64,000 nt of DNA, taken from Platanthera guangdongensis (taxonomy: Eukaryota; Streptophyta; Magnoliopsida; Asparagales; Orchidaceae). A model generated the notes under the pieces. That model worked only from the letters and a program-made list of their open reading frames with translations, had not been told where the DNA came from and did not search any database. Shown here in pieces: positions 23,843 through 33,414 of this stretch (positions are counted from its first letter, which is position 1; each line of letters starts with the position of its first letter). The stretch covers positions 99,933,707 to 99,997,706 of the forward strand of contig CM077159.1 in NCBI GenBank assembly GCA_039583875.1, read 5' to 3'. Position numbers and translations under genes: made by a program.

Positions 23843-25332
23843 TGTTGGGTACAATAGAAACTGTGTACCTGATTTGGAGAAGCCTCACTTAACTCAATGA
23901 TATTCATCAATGTGTATTTGATGGGATGTTGAGTTTCAGTGTGCAGGTTAAGAAAATGCCGGAAAATTTTCTAAGTACAAGTGTCGACACTTGAGAAGGA
24001 GATGTGTCGACACCAGAAGCTAGATTGTGTCGACACACAGGACTTGTGTCGACACACAGAAATTCTGTCGACAACACTTGTGTCGACATACACCAGAATT
24101 CTGTCAATACCAACTATGTCGAGACTAGAAGCTATTGTGTCGACCCACAGGACTTGTGTCGACACATTCCACAGAAACTATGTCGAGTAGATAAAGAAGG
24201 GTTGTGTCGACATTGTGTGAGCTGTGTCGACATCATCAAGAATTGTGTCGACACATGGTCTATTTGTGTTGACACATTTGAAGTATTGTCTCGACGCTTT
24301 TCTGCTGAGATAGAGTACAATGAGGTATCAAGTGTCAAGACTGAAGACTTGATAGCTGTCATAACTAACAAAGTTGTTGCATCTGTCAGAGCTGTTAGAA
24401 GGTAGTTATGAACCGGAAGAGTCGGTAACCTCAGATGTGTCTATATAAAGACCTGTTCTATCATCAAAAAAGAGAGATCTAAGAAGAAAGGACTTGACAT
24501 TTTACTAACAGTTCAAATCTTCAAGTCATCAAGAGAAGGCAGATTCTGGACAAGTCTGCAAGAAGATTTCAGATCAAATTCTTAATAGAAGAAGGAAGCT
24601 GGATTGAGCATCATCTCCAACTTCACAAGAAGATCAATCTTACTTTGTTCAGATTCAAGAAGCTTTGAAGAAGCTAAGACAGGTTGAATCTTAAGCAGTC
24701 AAATCAATCAAGAACTAATCAAGAAGCCTTCACTCATTTCTCTCTCTGCCTGGGTGAAGGATTTATCTCTTTTATAATCAAATTTTCTGTAAGATCTTTT
24801 ATAGATCTGAGTGTAAAAGAGTTATCTCTTGAGTTGTAAGCCTAAGTTTATAAAGGCTGAGGTAAGGCTGAGTGTCTGAGGTAGAAGATTGATTTCTCTG
24901 AGTTGTAGGCCTGCTGGAAGAGGCTGAGGTAGGGCTTGATTGCCTGAGTGGTAGGAGTGTGGACTCACTCTGAGGTAGGATTCTCTGATAGAATCTGAGT
25001 TGTAGGACTTTCTGAAATCTGAGTTGTAGGGACCATTCTGAGTTCTGAGTTGTAAGATCTGAGGATCTAAGAAGGAAGAAGGGAGTTAGGCTGAATCTAG
25101 TATACTGCTAGATATGCGAAGGGGGAAAGTGGATGTACCCATCTCTTGCGGAACCACTATAAATTTGTGTGTATGTTATGATTGGCTGTGTTTTTATTAA
25201 TCTGTGTTGTGATAGTTGTTGCATAGGTTGTCTACTAGTGACATATATTATCTGCCTTAATAAAAAGGAATTGAACCTATTCACCCCCCCCCCCCTCTAA
25301 GTGTTTAGGAAATCTTGAAACCAATTCTTTCA
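23843..25332 (+). repeat. 3' LTR of S2
   Basis: Same organisation as the 5' LTR: start TGTTGGGTACA, palindrome array at 23980-24300, TATA box 24442-24449, C-run near 25283-25295, end TTCTTTCA. It is 1490 bases, 16 shorter than its partner, with scattered substitutions. It is followed by the TSD TATGG. Confidence 0.95.
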
Positions 25333-25337
25333 TATGG

Positions 25338-26017
25338 GTTGTTTGCTTGGTTGAAGGGAGGTCTTGTATTGTTGCTCATATAGTCAACATGTTCATGCAC
25401 TTGAGGTTCACAACCAGACATTCCACTAAATGAAGGGTCTCATTGTTGTGGCACCATGGAGGGCGATGCTAAAGATAGGTTATCCATCTTCTAATGAAGC
25501 TTCTCAATCATCATATCTCATGTAGTAATCGACCCTCTAGGTAATGAATTTAACCACTGCTTCGCCTTGTGCCTTAGTGAGAACGGAAATAACCTCAATC
25601 GAATGGCATCATTGGTAACGCCATTGATCGTGAATGTATCACATATCTCCAAGAATTCGGCTAAGTGTGTGTTGGGATCTTCATCTTGCAGGCCATCATA
25701 TTGGACATACTGTTGAACCATCTAAATAATACTCGGCTTCAATTCGAAATTGTTGGCGACAACTGGTGGTCTAATGATGCTTGACCCAGTACCCTGGAGA
25801 TTAGGTCTACCAAAGTCAGACATGGTTTGCTCGTTCTGGTTTGCCAAGTTATTTGGATTATCTGGATAATGATCTCCTAAGTTTACTGTTTCCTCTTCTG
25901 AAAGTCCATTTGAATTATCCGTGTTTATCAGTTCTCAAGTCCCTTTGGCTAATGTTGTGAATAATCCGTTCTGGGTCAGGATGAAATGGTGGTAGCCCAG
26001 AATTTCTCCCCCTGGTC
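25338..26017 (-). pseudogene. Athila gag N-terminal part
   Basis: On the minus strand the start near 26017 reads MTRGRNSGLPPFHPDP and ERIIHNIS; after several stops the open stretch 25721-25518 gives MVQQYVQYDGLQDEDPNTHL, FLEICDTFTINGVTNDAIRL and FSLRHKAKQWLNSLPRGSIT, the typical retrotransposon gag core. The rest of gag continues left of S2 at 13263-13150, where NPGWMNHHNFSWGGQ-like sequence remains. The S2 insertion and stops make it inactive. Confidence 0.82.
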
Positions 26018-26193
26018 ATAGACTAACAGACTACAAAACAGAGATTAAGCGATATAATTATGCAATAAATTAATTTATAATTACGTGTTAGTAATTTACA
26101 ATTATATGCAATAAACTAATTCACAATTATATATTAGTAATCAAAAATTGGTAGATTAATAGAGTTTAAGCTATCAAAATATTGAAAATGAAG

Positions 26194-26211
26194 TCCCCAG
26201 CAACGGCGCCA
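26194..26211 (-). promoter_or_regulatory. Primer binding site of the Athila element (Asp tRNA type)
   Basis: The minus strand reads TGGCGCCGTTGCTGGGGA, close to the site complementary to the 3' end of tRNA-Asp that Athila and Tat elements use. It lies six bases inside the end of the 5' LTR. Confidence 0.82.
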
Positions 26212-26217
26212 AAAACT

Positions 26218-27793
26218 TGATTGTTTTAAAAAAAATAACTTGATGCGGATTCTTTCTACACTCTAGTATAAACTATGTAGATAGGCATAAGCTCGATTGA
26301 TTTTAATCTCAGGCAAGTGCACCTATCAATCATAGTATATGAGAAATCTACATCTCGTGTCGTATTACTCATGGTCTTTTCAAGTACTCATACTCACTCT
26401 CGCTCTATTATCGTACCTATATTTAAAATCGGTTGTTTACTCTAAACTAGCATTATTAGTACTAATTGGTTAAAGTGACATTGGAGAATTAAGGATGATA
26501 AAAGGCAGAAAGTCTAAGAGTAATCACATGAGAATATTCACTCATTAATTCAACTCTATGTAATCATGTATTAACAATATTATCAAATTCATTGTATTGT
26601 AAGGGTTCGATCTTCATCGAATTCTCTCTCGAGCAATCCAATACATAAACATAAGTTGAGTGAATTTTCTCTCAAACAATTCACAACACTCAAATTTGCA
26701 TTGATATAAAATAACTTTGTCTAATACAAAAAATCCATGAAATCCTATCTCTAAGATACCACGAATCTCATTATCTGTATTGTCATTATCCAAACAACAT
26801 ATCTCTCGATCATGAAATTTGAAATACAAAGAGAAAGAACACCAGAGAATGAAATTACAAGTCATCATCACAACCTTCCAATTTCTCAATCTAGAAGTTT
26901 AGGATTCATATAAAACAAATAATAACTTCAAATCTATGATTAATCTCTTTATTTGAAACCACGCATATGGATAAAATACCAAAAATCTAATATAAAAACC
27001 ATACTACATGATTACTGAATCGTTTCAAAGAACAAGTCTCATGCGAAATGTAAAAATAAAGTTAGATCCACTAAGAGAATGAGGGATTAAAAGAGATACA
27101 TGAAGATTAAAACCATACGGATTATCCACTTTCGTCCTCCAGAAGTTTTTATCCATACGGATTAAAACCATAAAGTTAGCTCCACTTTCGTCCTCCAGAA
27201 GTTCTCCAAGTCATTCAATCCAAAAGTGCATTCTAATTCTTTTTGCAGGTTTTTATAGTCTTCAATCAAACAGATGCCGGACACGGGTTCCAACACAGCC
27301 GTGTCACAGGCCGTGTAGAGTGTAAATGGTGCGTGTGGGCGATTTTTGAAATGAAAAGGCGTGCCTGGTCGTGAGCCGTGTCATTTGACACGGCTAGTAA
27401 CACGGTCGTATGTTCTTCACGACTGGTAGCACGGTCGTGCGTCCATCATGGCGTCGAGTCTGATCCTTCCCGATAAGGACACGGGTAGTGACACGGGCGT
27501 GTCACTACCCGTGTGATGCCTAATCCAAGGCCCTTGCCATCAGTCGTCTTGAATCCGTTTACACCTCTTCTTGCTCAAATACTTTTAGTTCCAAGGACTT
27601 GCAATACCTGCATTAAGAATATTAATGAATAAATAACTTAATAAGGAAAATGAAGGAAAATTTATATTACGCTCTTCTATTCATGATAATTCAATTTCTT
27701 AATTATTTTTGTGTAAGTATAACGAATAGAGGTAGATAATAGTGGACATGATTACAAATATGATAGCAAGGACTTATATAATAGCACTCATCA
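26218..27793 (-). repeat. 5' LTR of the Athila element
   Basis: On the minus strand it starts TGATGAGTGC (27793) and ends CAATCA (26218), about 1.58 kb, next to the primer site. It is AT-rich on the left and carries a cluster of GGCCGTGT and CACGGGCGTGTC motifs at 27280-27520, including a long dyad of GGGTAGTGACACGGG with its complement around 27480-27515. The target duplication cannot be checked because the other LTR is outside the window. Confidence 0.75.
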
Positions 27794-29323
27794 ATATCAG
27801 AGGGCAACCGTCAGTCATCCGCGGTGCAGAAGTTAAAGCTTCTGCCACCGCCGGCCGGTGACTCGGAGGTGTCGGTGCCGCCTCCGGTCGACTCGCCGGA
27901 GGCCGATGAAAACTTAGGCGGTGGTCCGGTGGCCCAGCGCCTCCGGCCACAACCGGATATCTCCATCCTGAGAGCAGTGGCGCGACATGCTCTATTTCTG
28001 GCGATGTCGCGCCGCCTGCCTCTTTAGTGATTTACCCGGCCACGACACCACCCCTTGCCAACGCGTCGGTGGTAGGGTTCCTCTTCGGCGGTGTCCTGGC
28101 GGTCTGTCGCCGCCGTAAAAATAAAACAGAGCAAAAGCTATTTTCGGGTGTCGTCGGAACGGAGATTTCCGGCAGCACCATGGTCCTTCGTCGCTGGGGA
28201 TGGGCATCCCTAGTGGTGTAGCTCATACCCAATGCCACCAATGGCGCTGGGCACGGCTTACCACCTACAGCTACCAGCCGACCTAGAGCTTGGCTTGGGT
28301 GGCGCCGGCGGCGCTCCGGCTGCCGGGAAGTGCATGCAGCACGTCAGAAAGATTAGGGAGGAGGAAGTGAAGAGCTTCCACCTGTGGCGGTGCGGCTCGG
28401 GAGGTGTCGGCCTGAGCTGTCATTAAGGTGGCGGAGGAGGAGGGGCTCGAGTTTGGATTTTCCGGCGAACTAAGTTTCCGACCAGGTGGGGGAAGCTTGT
28501 TCTAAGCAGATGAAGGGAGGAGCTGAGGGGTCATGGCCTTATATAGGCAAGGAGGGGGAGTCATTTGGCTTGGAGAGATGTGGGATAAACCAAAGGATGA
28601 ACCCCTCCTACCTCCAGCTGGCTGGGACACTCGGCACAAATCCAGGGTCCATGGTACAGGGCACATAGCTCCATCCAAGGGGGAGTACTTGGTGGATTGG
28701 GCCTAAGTAGGCTTTTGGGCTTAAGAAAGAGAGGAATAAATGGTGGTGAGCTTTGCCCTAAGCCCAATTCTCCTCAAGCTTGCTAGTTTGGTGGCCTAAG
28801 GAGTGAGGGGTGTAGGGCCCTAATCAGCCATGGAGCGGAGGTGGGCCCCTCCATGAGAAAATTCCAAAAAAATGGACTTTTAGCGGTGTTTAACTGAAGT
28901 CAACCCTTGGTGGGTCCCCCATGCTGGTCAACGTCAAGGTAGGTCCATATCATCAGGAGTCGGGTCAAAGTTGGGGTGTCCTGACATAATTTGTGTGTGT
29001 ACACTTTTCGGTGCACAATTATGCTTGATTTGACCACAGGTTGACCACCGTCATTAAAATTGACCGATACGAACTCGGTTGACTTCATATTGACCATACG
29101 GGTCCAATGTCACTGACTAGGGTCGAATTGGAGTTTGTTTGCTAAGTATCCAAAATCTGCGCATTGCAACGTGCTAAAACTGTCAAAATGCTGATATTCG
29201 TCGCTAGACTTCGAATCGCGACACAACGAGTTCAAATGCATTCATATTGACTATACGAATCCATAGGAACTGACAAGACAAATTGGAGTCTCCTAGGTCA
29301 TTATTCAAAAATTTCATTTTTGT
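27794..29323 (+). repeat. G1 5' LTR, left piece
   Basis: GC-rich to 28500, then rich in GTTGACC and GTCAAC motifs. The short ORFs here are not recognisable as genes. The last 160 bases contain TTCAAATGCATTCATATTGA, which recurs in related form just right of element A (near 46790), as expected if both belong to one LTR with internal repeats. The left end of the LTR is not visible. Confidence 0.6.
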
Positions 29324-29973
29324 TGTACAACACCATATTCGATGAGTGGGACCCTGAGGCACCAACGGTCAGGATTGGACTAGCTTCGGGCTTCAGACCG
29401 GAAGAGCTCCCGCCTTGGAGGAGCTCCCGCTCATAGGCGGGTGAGATCGTTCGCGCCAGGCTTCGTCCGAGACCCGCCAAGTCCCAGGAGCGGGCGAGAA
29501 GGCGTTGAGTGGAGGCGGGAAGGTTCTCGTCTCAGGGTTCTCGCCGAGTGGGGCCCAAGGCCCGGGGTAAAAATTACTTAATTACCCTCAGGTAAAATTA
29601 CCCATATACCCCCCAGGGGCTGCATTTAGTACTTTACAAACAGCGGGATTTGGCTATTGGCAGGTCATCAAAGGGTATTTCAGTAATCTCAGGTCAGCAA
29701 AAGGCTATAAATAGACACATAAGGGCTCCTTAGAAAGCAAGCTCTCAATATCCTCCAAATCTCTAGTGCTTTCTGAGGAGCTCCTAGCCCAGCTTTTGGC
29801 TTTGGAGGGGAAGCTCTCAGAGATCTTCCGGGTGTGAGGTGGGACCTCCCTGCTGAGGCTTTGGGTCAGTCTTAGGTCATTTGCAACTAGTCGAGAGTCG
29901 GGGCTCGAGAGAAGTAGGTGTTGGTTGCACCCCTGTTTTTGAACTCCGGTTGAGGTCAATTTTGGGTTCAACA
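29324..29973 (+). repeat. 5' LTR of element A
   Basis: 650 bases, TGTACAAC to TTCAACA. A TATA box (TATAAATA, 29706-29713) is conserved in the 3' LTR (46464-46471), and both are followed by GGGCTCCTTAGAAAGCAAGC, the likely start of the transcript. I do not recognise a standard tRNA primer site in the bases after 29973. Confidence 0.9.
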
Positions 29974-30031
29974 GTTCTGTTGTGGTGAGCGTGGAAGGCA
30001 GCTGATACAAGAAAGCCTTGAGTTTAGTCTC

Positions 30032-31687
30032 ATGGCTGGAGGTGAAGGTGAAGGGTCTGGTTCTGGAGGCTCCCCCACCCGGGGAGAGGAGGCGACGAGG
30101 AAGATGTTGGAGGACTTCAGGTGAGAAGTCCTGCAGACCATTAGTTTGGCCTTCTCAGCGAGGAGTGAGTGGGCGACTCCTCAGGTTCCAGTGGAGGCGA
30201 TCCCGCTCTCGGGCGAGAATGCCCCTGGGCAGCGCCCCGGGAAGGAGGTCCCGGTGGAAGTCGGCGAAAGGCACGTGGCCGCGCGGGAGCTCTTCCCAGG
30301 CCAGCGCCCAGGTAAGGAGACTCAGGCAGATTTGTGCGAGAGGGAGGCGGCTGTGCGAGAACTCTTCCCTGGGCACGGTCTCGCAGATCGGGCCAGCCAG
30401 CCGAGGCCGCGAGACATACCTTCTCGTCGGGCAGGAGGCGCGAGCCCTTTCAGCGAGCTCATCATCTCAGCTCTGGTGCCAGAGGGGTTCCGGGAGCCGG
30501 ACATGTCCTATTACTCAGGGAAGGATGACCCTGTACAGCATGTGTAGTGGTTCGAAGACGTGGTTTCGATAAGGCAGATGACAGATGCCTTCAAGTGTCG
30601 GTTGTTCGCCATCACGTTGAAGGAGAAGGCCCGGGACTGGTTCCACCAGTTGCCGGTGAGCTCGATATACAGCTTTGAAGATCTGCGCTGAGGGTTTCTG
30701 TTGAGGTTCTCAACGTCTAAGAAGCGGAAGAAGGAGGCGGAGTGCATGTTTGCAGTGAGGCAGAAGCAGGACGAGACACTGGGTCACTACGTTGACAGAT
30801 TTCAGGAAGAGATCCTCCTGGTCCAAGAGGTCCCAGGATACGCGCTGATGCTCGCCTTCACCCTGGGGCTGAGGTCGGGATTCTTCAGTATGGAGTTAAA
30901 GAGAGCCCCCCCCCCCCCCCTCCTTTGAGGAGCTCATGGAGAGGGCGGCGAAAGAGATAGACTTCGAGAGGGCAAATCCTGCGTTTGCCAGGAAGTTGGT
31001 CAGGCTGGCGGAAGATGATGTGAAGGAGCCTGCAGCGGGAAGGCAGAGGGAGCCGAGAGAGCTGAGGGAGCAAAGAGAAGAAAGGAGGGAAGAACCACGA
31101 GGGCAGGGGCAGCAGCAGGGATGAAGGGCCCGGGAGCCGAACAACCGGTTGGGTTGGAGGCCCCGGGAGGGTCGCCCCCAGGGCCAAGGAGAAGGCTACC
31201 AGAGAAGAGAGAACTTACGACAACCCAGGAGGTTTGACCAACCGGCGTGGAGACAGAGGCCAAGGGGCCACCTCCCGCTGCCGCAAGAGGTCATGGAGGT
31301 GGGCAGAGGAAGAGGAGCAAGGAGAGGAGTTCGAGGAGCTGGGAGAAGTGGAGGAGGAGAAGGAAGAAGGGGTAGGGCGGCGTTGCTCTTTTGTGACTTC
31401 CACCAGGAGGAAGGTCACGCGACGGCCACCTGCCCTGAGTTCTTAGAGATGAGAGAAGCAAGAGGAGCAGAGAGGCAGGATCCGCCGGTTAGGATCGAGG
31501 AAGTGCAGCAGGGGGAGGGAGAAGATAGATGTGAGGACCGGGTAGACGTGGGAACCCGGGGAGGGATCGGGGTGATCCACGGAGGAGTGGGGATCGAGGC
31601 AACCCGTAAGGGGAGCCTTCAAACCATGTACCGAAGGGGGGTCGCCTCTACCTCTCAGGCTCCCCCACCGGAAGGGTGGACGTAGCA
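30032..31687 (+). pseudogene. Tat-like gag (element A)
   Basis: The start is ATG 30032 (MAGGEGEGSGSGGS). A TGA at 30122, TAG at 30545 and TGA near 30688 interrupt it, and a 15-base C-run (30907-30921) shifts the frame. The recognisable gag core runs YYSGKDDPVQHV, FKCRLFAITLKEKARDWFHQ, LRFSTSKKRKKEAE, KQDETLGHYVDRFQEEIL and FEELMERAAKEIDFERA. After a Glu/Arg-rich linker the CHHC finger CDFHQEEGHATATC follows near 31393, the form typical of Tat gag. The frame ends at 31685 with no protease after it. Active gag would package the RNA. Confidence 0.82.
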
Positions 31688-31789
31688 GGTAGAGGTGCCT
31701 CATGTCGGACTTTGACTTGATTGACCGGGTTAACAGTTCTATTGAGTTATTTGTTTACCTTTATGTTTGCTTTATGTTTATGTTGGAGA

Positions 31790-32790
31790 GGAGACCCCCA
31801 GGTAGACCCGCTGCGCAGGCTCTCATTAGCTGGCAGGTCCGAAGGCTCGCATGTGGGGGAGAGGCTTGGTCCTTGGTTCTGCACTACCCCGAGCGCGACT
31901 CGGCCCTAGGTAGACCCGCTGCGCAGGCTCTCATCTAGCTGGCAGGTCCGAAGGCTCGCCTGTGGGGGATAAGTCTTGTTTGTGGAAACTTCATCGACAC
32001 CCCGAGCTAGGCTCGACCCCAGGTAGACCCGCTGCGCAGGCTCTCATCTAGCTGGCAGGTCCGAAGGCTCGCCTGTGGGGAATAGGTCTTGTTTGTGGAA
32101 ACTTCATCGACACCCCAAGCTAGGCTCGGCCCCAGGTATACCCGCTGCGCAGGCTCTCATCTAGCTGGCAGGTCTGAAGGCTCGCCTGTGGGGGATAGGT
32201 CTTGTTTGTGGAAACTTCATCGACACCCCGAGCTAGGCTCGGCCCCAGGTAGACCCGCTGCGCAGGCTCTCATCTAGCTGGCAGGTCCGAAGGCTCGCCT
32301 GTGGGGGATAGGTCTTGTTCGTGGAAACTTCATCGACACCCCGAGCTAGGCTCGGCCCCAGGTAGACCCGCTGCGCAGGCTCTCATCTAGCTGGCAGGTC
32401 CGAAGGCTCGCCTGTGGGGGATAGGACTTATTTGTGGAAACTTCATCGACACCCCGAGCTAGGCTCGGCCCCAGGTAGACCCGCTGCGCAGGCTCTCATC
32501 TAGCTGGCAGGTCCGAAGGCTCGCCTGTGGGGGATAGATCTTGTTTGTGGAAACTTCATCGACACCCCGAGCTAGGCTCGGCCCCAGGTAGACCCGCTGC
32601 GCAGGCTCTCATCTAGCTGGCAGGTCCGAAGGCTCGCCTGTGGGGGAAAGGCTTGGTTTTTGGTTCTTGGTCCTTGGTTACTTTTGCACTACCCCAAGCT
32701 CGGCTCGGCCCCAGGTAGACCCGCGGCGCAGGCTCTCATCTAGCTGACAGGTCCGAAGGCTCGCCTGTGGGAGGGAAGTTTTTGATCCTG
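31790..32790 (+). repeat. 113-bp tandem array, nine units
   Basis: The marker GGTAGACCCG recurs at 31801, 31909, 32022, 32134, 32248, 32361, 32474, 32587 and 32714, giving spacings of 108, 113, 112, 114, 113, 113, 113 and 127. Middle units are nearly identical, the first and last diverged, which is the usual pattern of unequal exchange. Each unit holds CTGCGCAGGCTCTCATCTAG and GCTCGCCTGTGGGGGA. Tat elements often have tandem repeats between coding region and 3' end. No coding function is seen. Confidence 0.95.
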
Positions 32791-33414
32791 GGAGACACTT
32801 AGACTCGGATGTTCTGAGCGGGGCAAGAAACGCACCTGGAACACGGAATGAAGAGAGGTAGGATCCCTTCAGGCAGGAGAGGTCTCGGCGAGGGGAGGTC
32901 TCGGCCAGGAAAAGGTCTCGGCCAGAGGAGGTCTCGGTCGGGAGGTCTCTGCCAAGGGGATCTCGCCAAAAGAAGTTCCCGATGGGAAGGCTCCTGACAA
33001 AGGATCCTTGGTCAAACAGTGGGAAGTGCTAGGCAGAAGGCTCGGCCAGTTCGCGAAAGGTAAAGAGGGACGGTCTCCCGTTAAAAGGCCTACGGGCGAC
33101 GTTCCCGACAGACGGTTCTCGGCAGAACGCAAAAACGGGACGTCTAAGCCCTGGGCTTTCTCGACAGGTTTCCGTCTATCCATCGCTAAGGGAGACAACC
33201 CTAGAGGGGCTAAGGGCCTCGGCGGAAGCATGCTTGAGAGGCATTCGGCCTCTACAGACGTATCTACTCAAAACACTTATAACATATTTACAACGCAAAA
33301 GAAAAAAGAGGGCATACAAACATTTGCAGTATTTACGATCTGTTTACTCAAAATACAATTACAAGTTTGGAGCATCTCGCTCATTACAACCAAAAGGGAA
33401 AAAAGGGGGGCCAA
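32791..33414. other. Non-coding spacer of element A
   Basis: This stretch has short GGTCTCGGC(C/G) repeats at 32878-32960 and a low-GC piece at 33250-33370, just beyond the stop of the antisense gene, where its 3' untranslated end and polyadenylation signals would lie. Two overlapping plus-strand frames here look like chance. Confidence 0.6.

Larger units (their letters stand above)
13264..25332 (+). mobile_element. Full-length Sirevirus-like Copia element S2, TSD TATGG
   Basis: Two LTRs (13264-14769 and 23843-25332) flank a 9.1 kb interior with primer site, gag, protease, integrase, reverse transcriptase, RNase H, repeat array, ORF3 and polypurine tract in the Copia order. Perfect 5-base target duplications TATGG sit at 13259-13263 and 25333-25337 within Athila gag. 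The element has many stops and frameshifts, and the two LTRs differ at several percent of positions by eye, so it is a fixed, inactive copy of moderate age. Confidence 0.96.
6873..27793 (-). mobile_element. Athila-like Ty3/Gypsy element, interrupted three times
   Basis: On the minus strand, reading from the right: 5' LTR (26218-27793), tRNA-Asp-type primer site, gag (26017-25338 and continuing at 13263), protease, reverse transcriptase and RNase H, then integrase running into S1 at 6873. Its 3' LTR lies outside the window. Three later insertions split it: S1 (left), a solo LTR (8040-10539) and S2 (13264-25332). Protease with a DLGAS active site, the gag style and the primer site all point to the Athila branch. 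All genes carry stops or small deletions. Confidence 0.88.

Noticed and set aside
27824..28426. GC-rich ORFs that might be a plant gene
   Set aside because: They have no recognisable domain, overlap on both strands, and lie within sequence that behaves as the split LTR of G1. GC richness alone makes long open frames.
30018..30572. 184-codon plus-strand ORF over the start of element A gag
   Set aside because: It is Arg/Ser-rich shadow coding in a GC-rich region; the gag core is in another frame.
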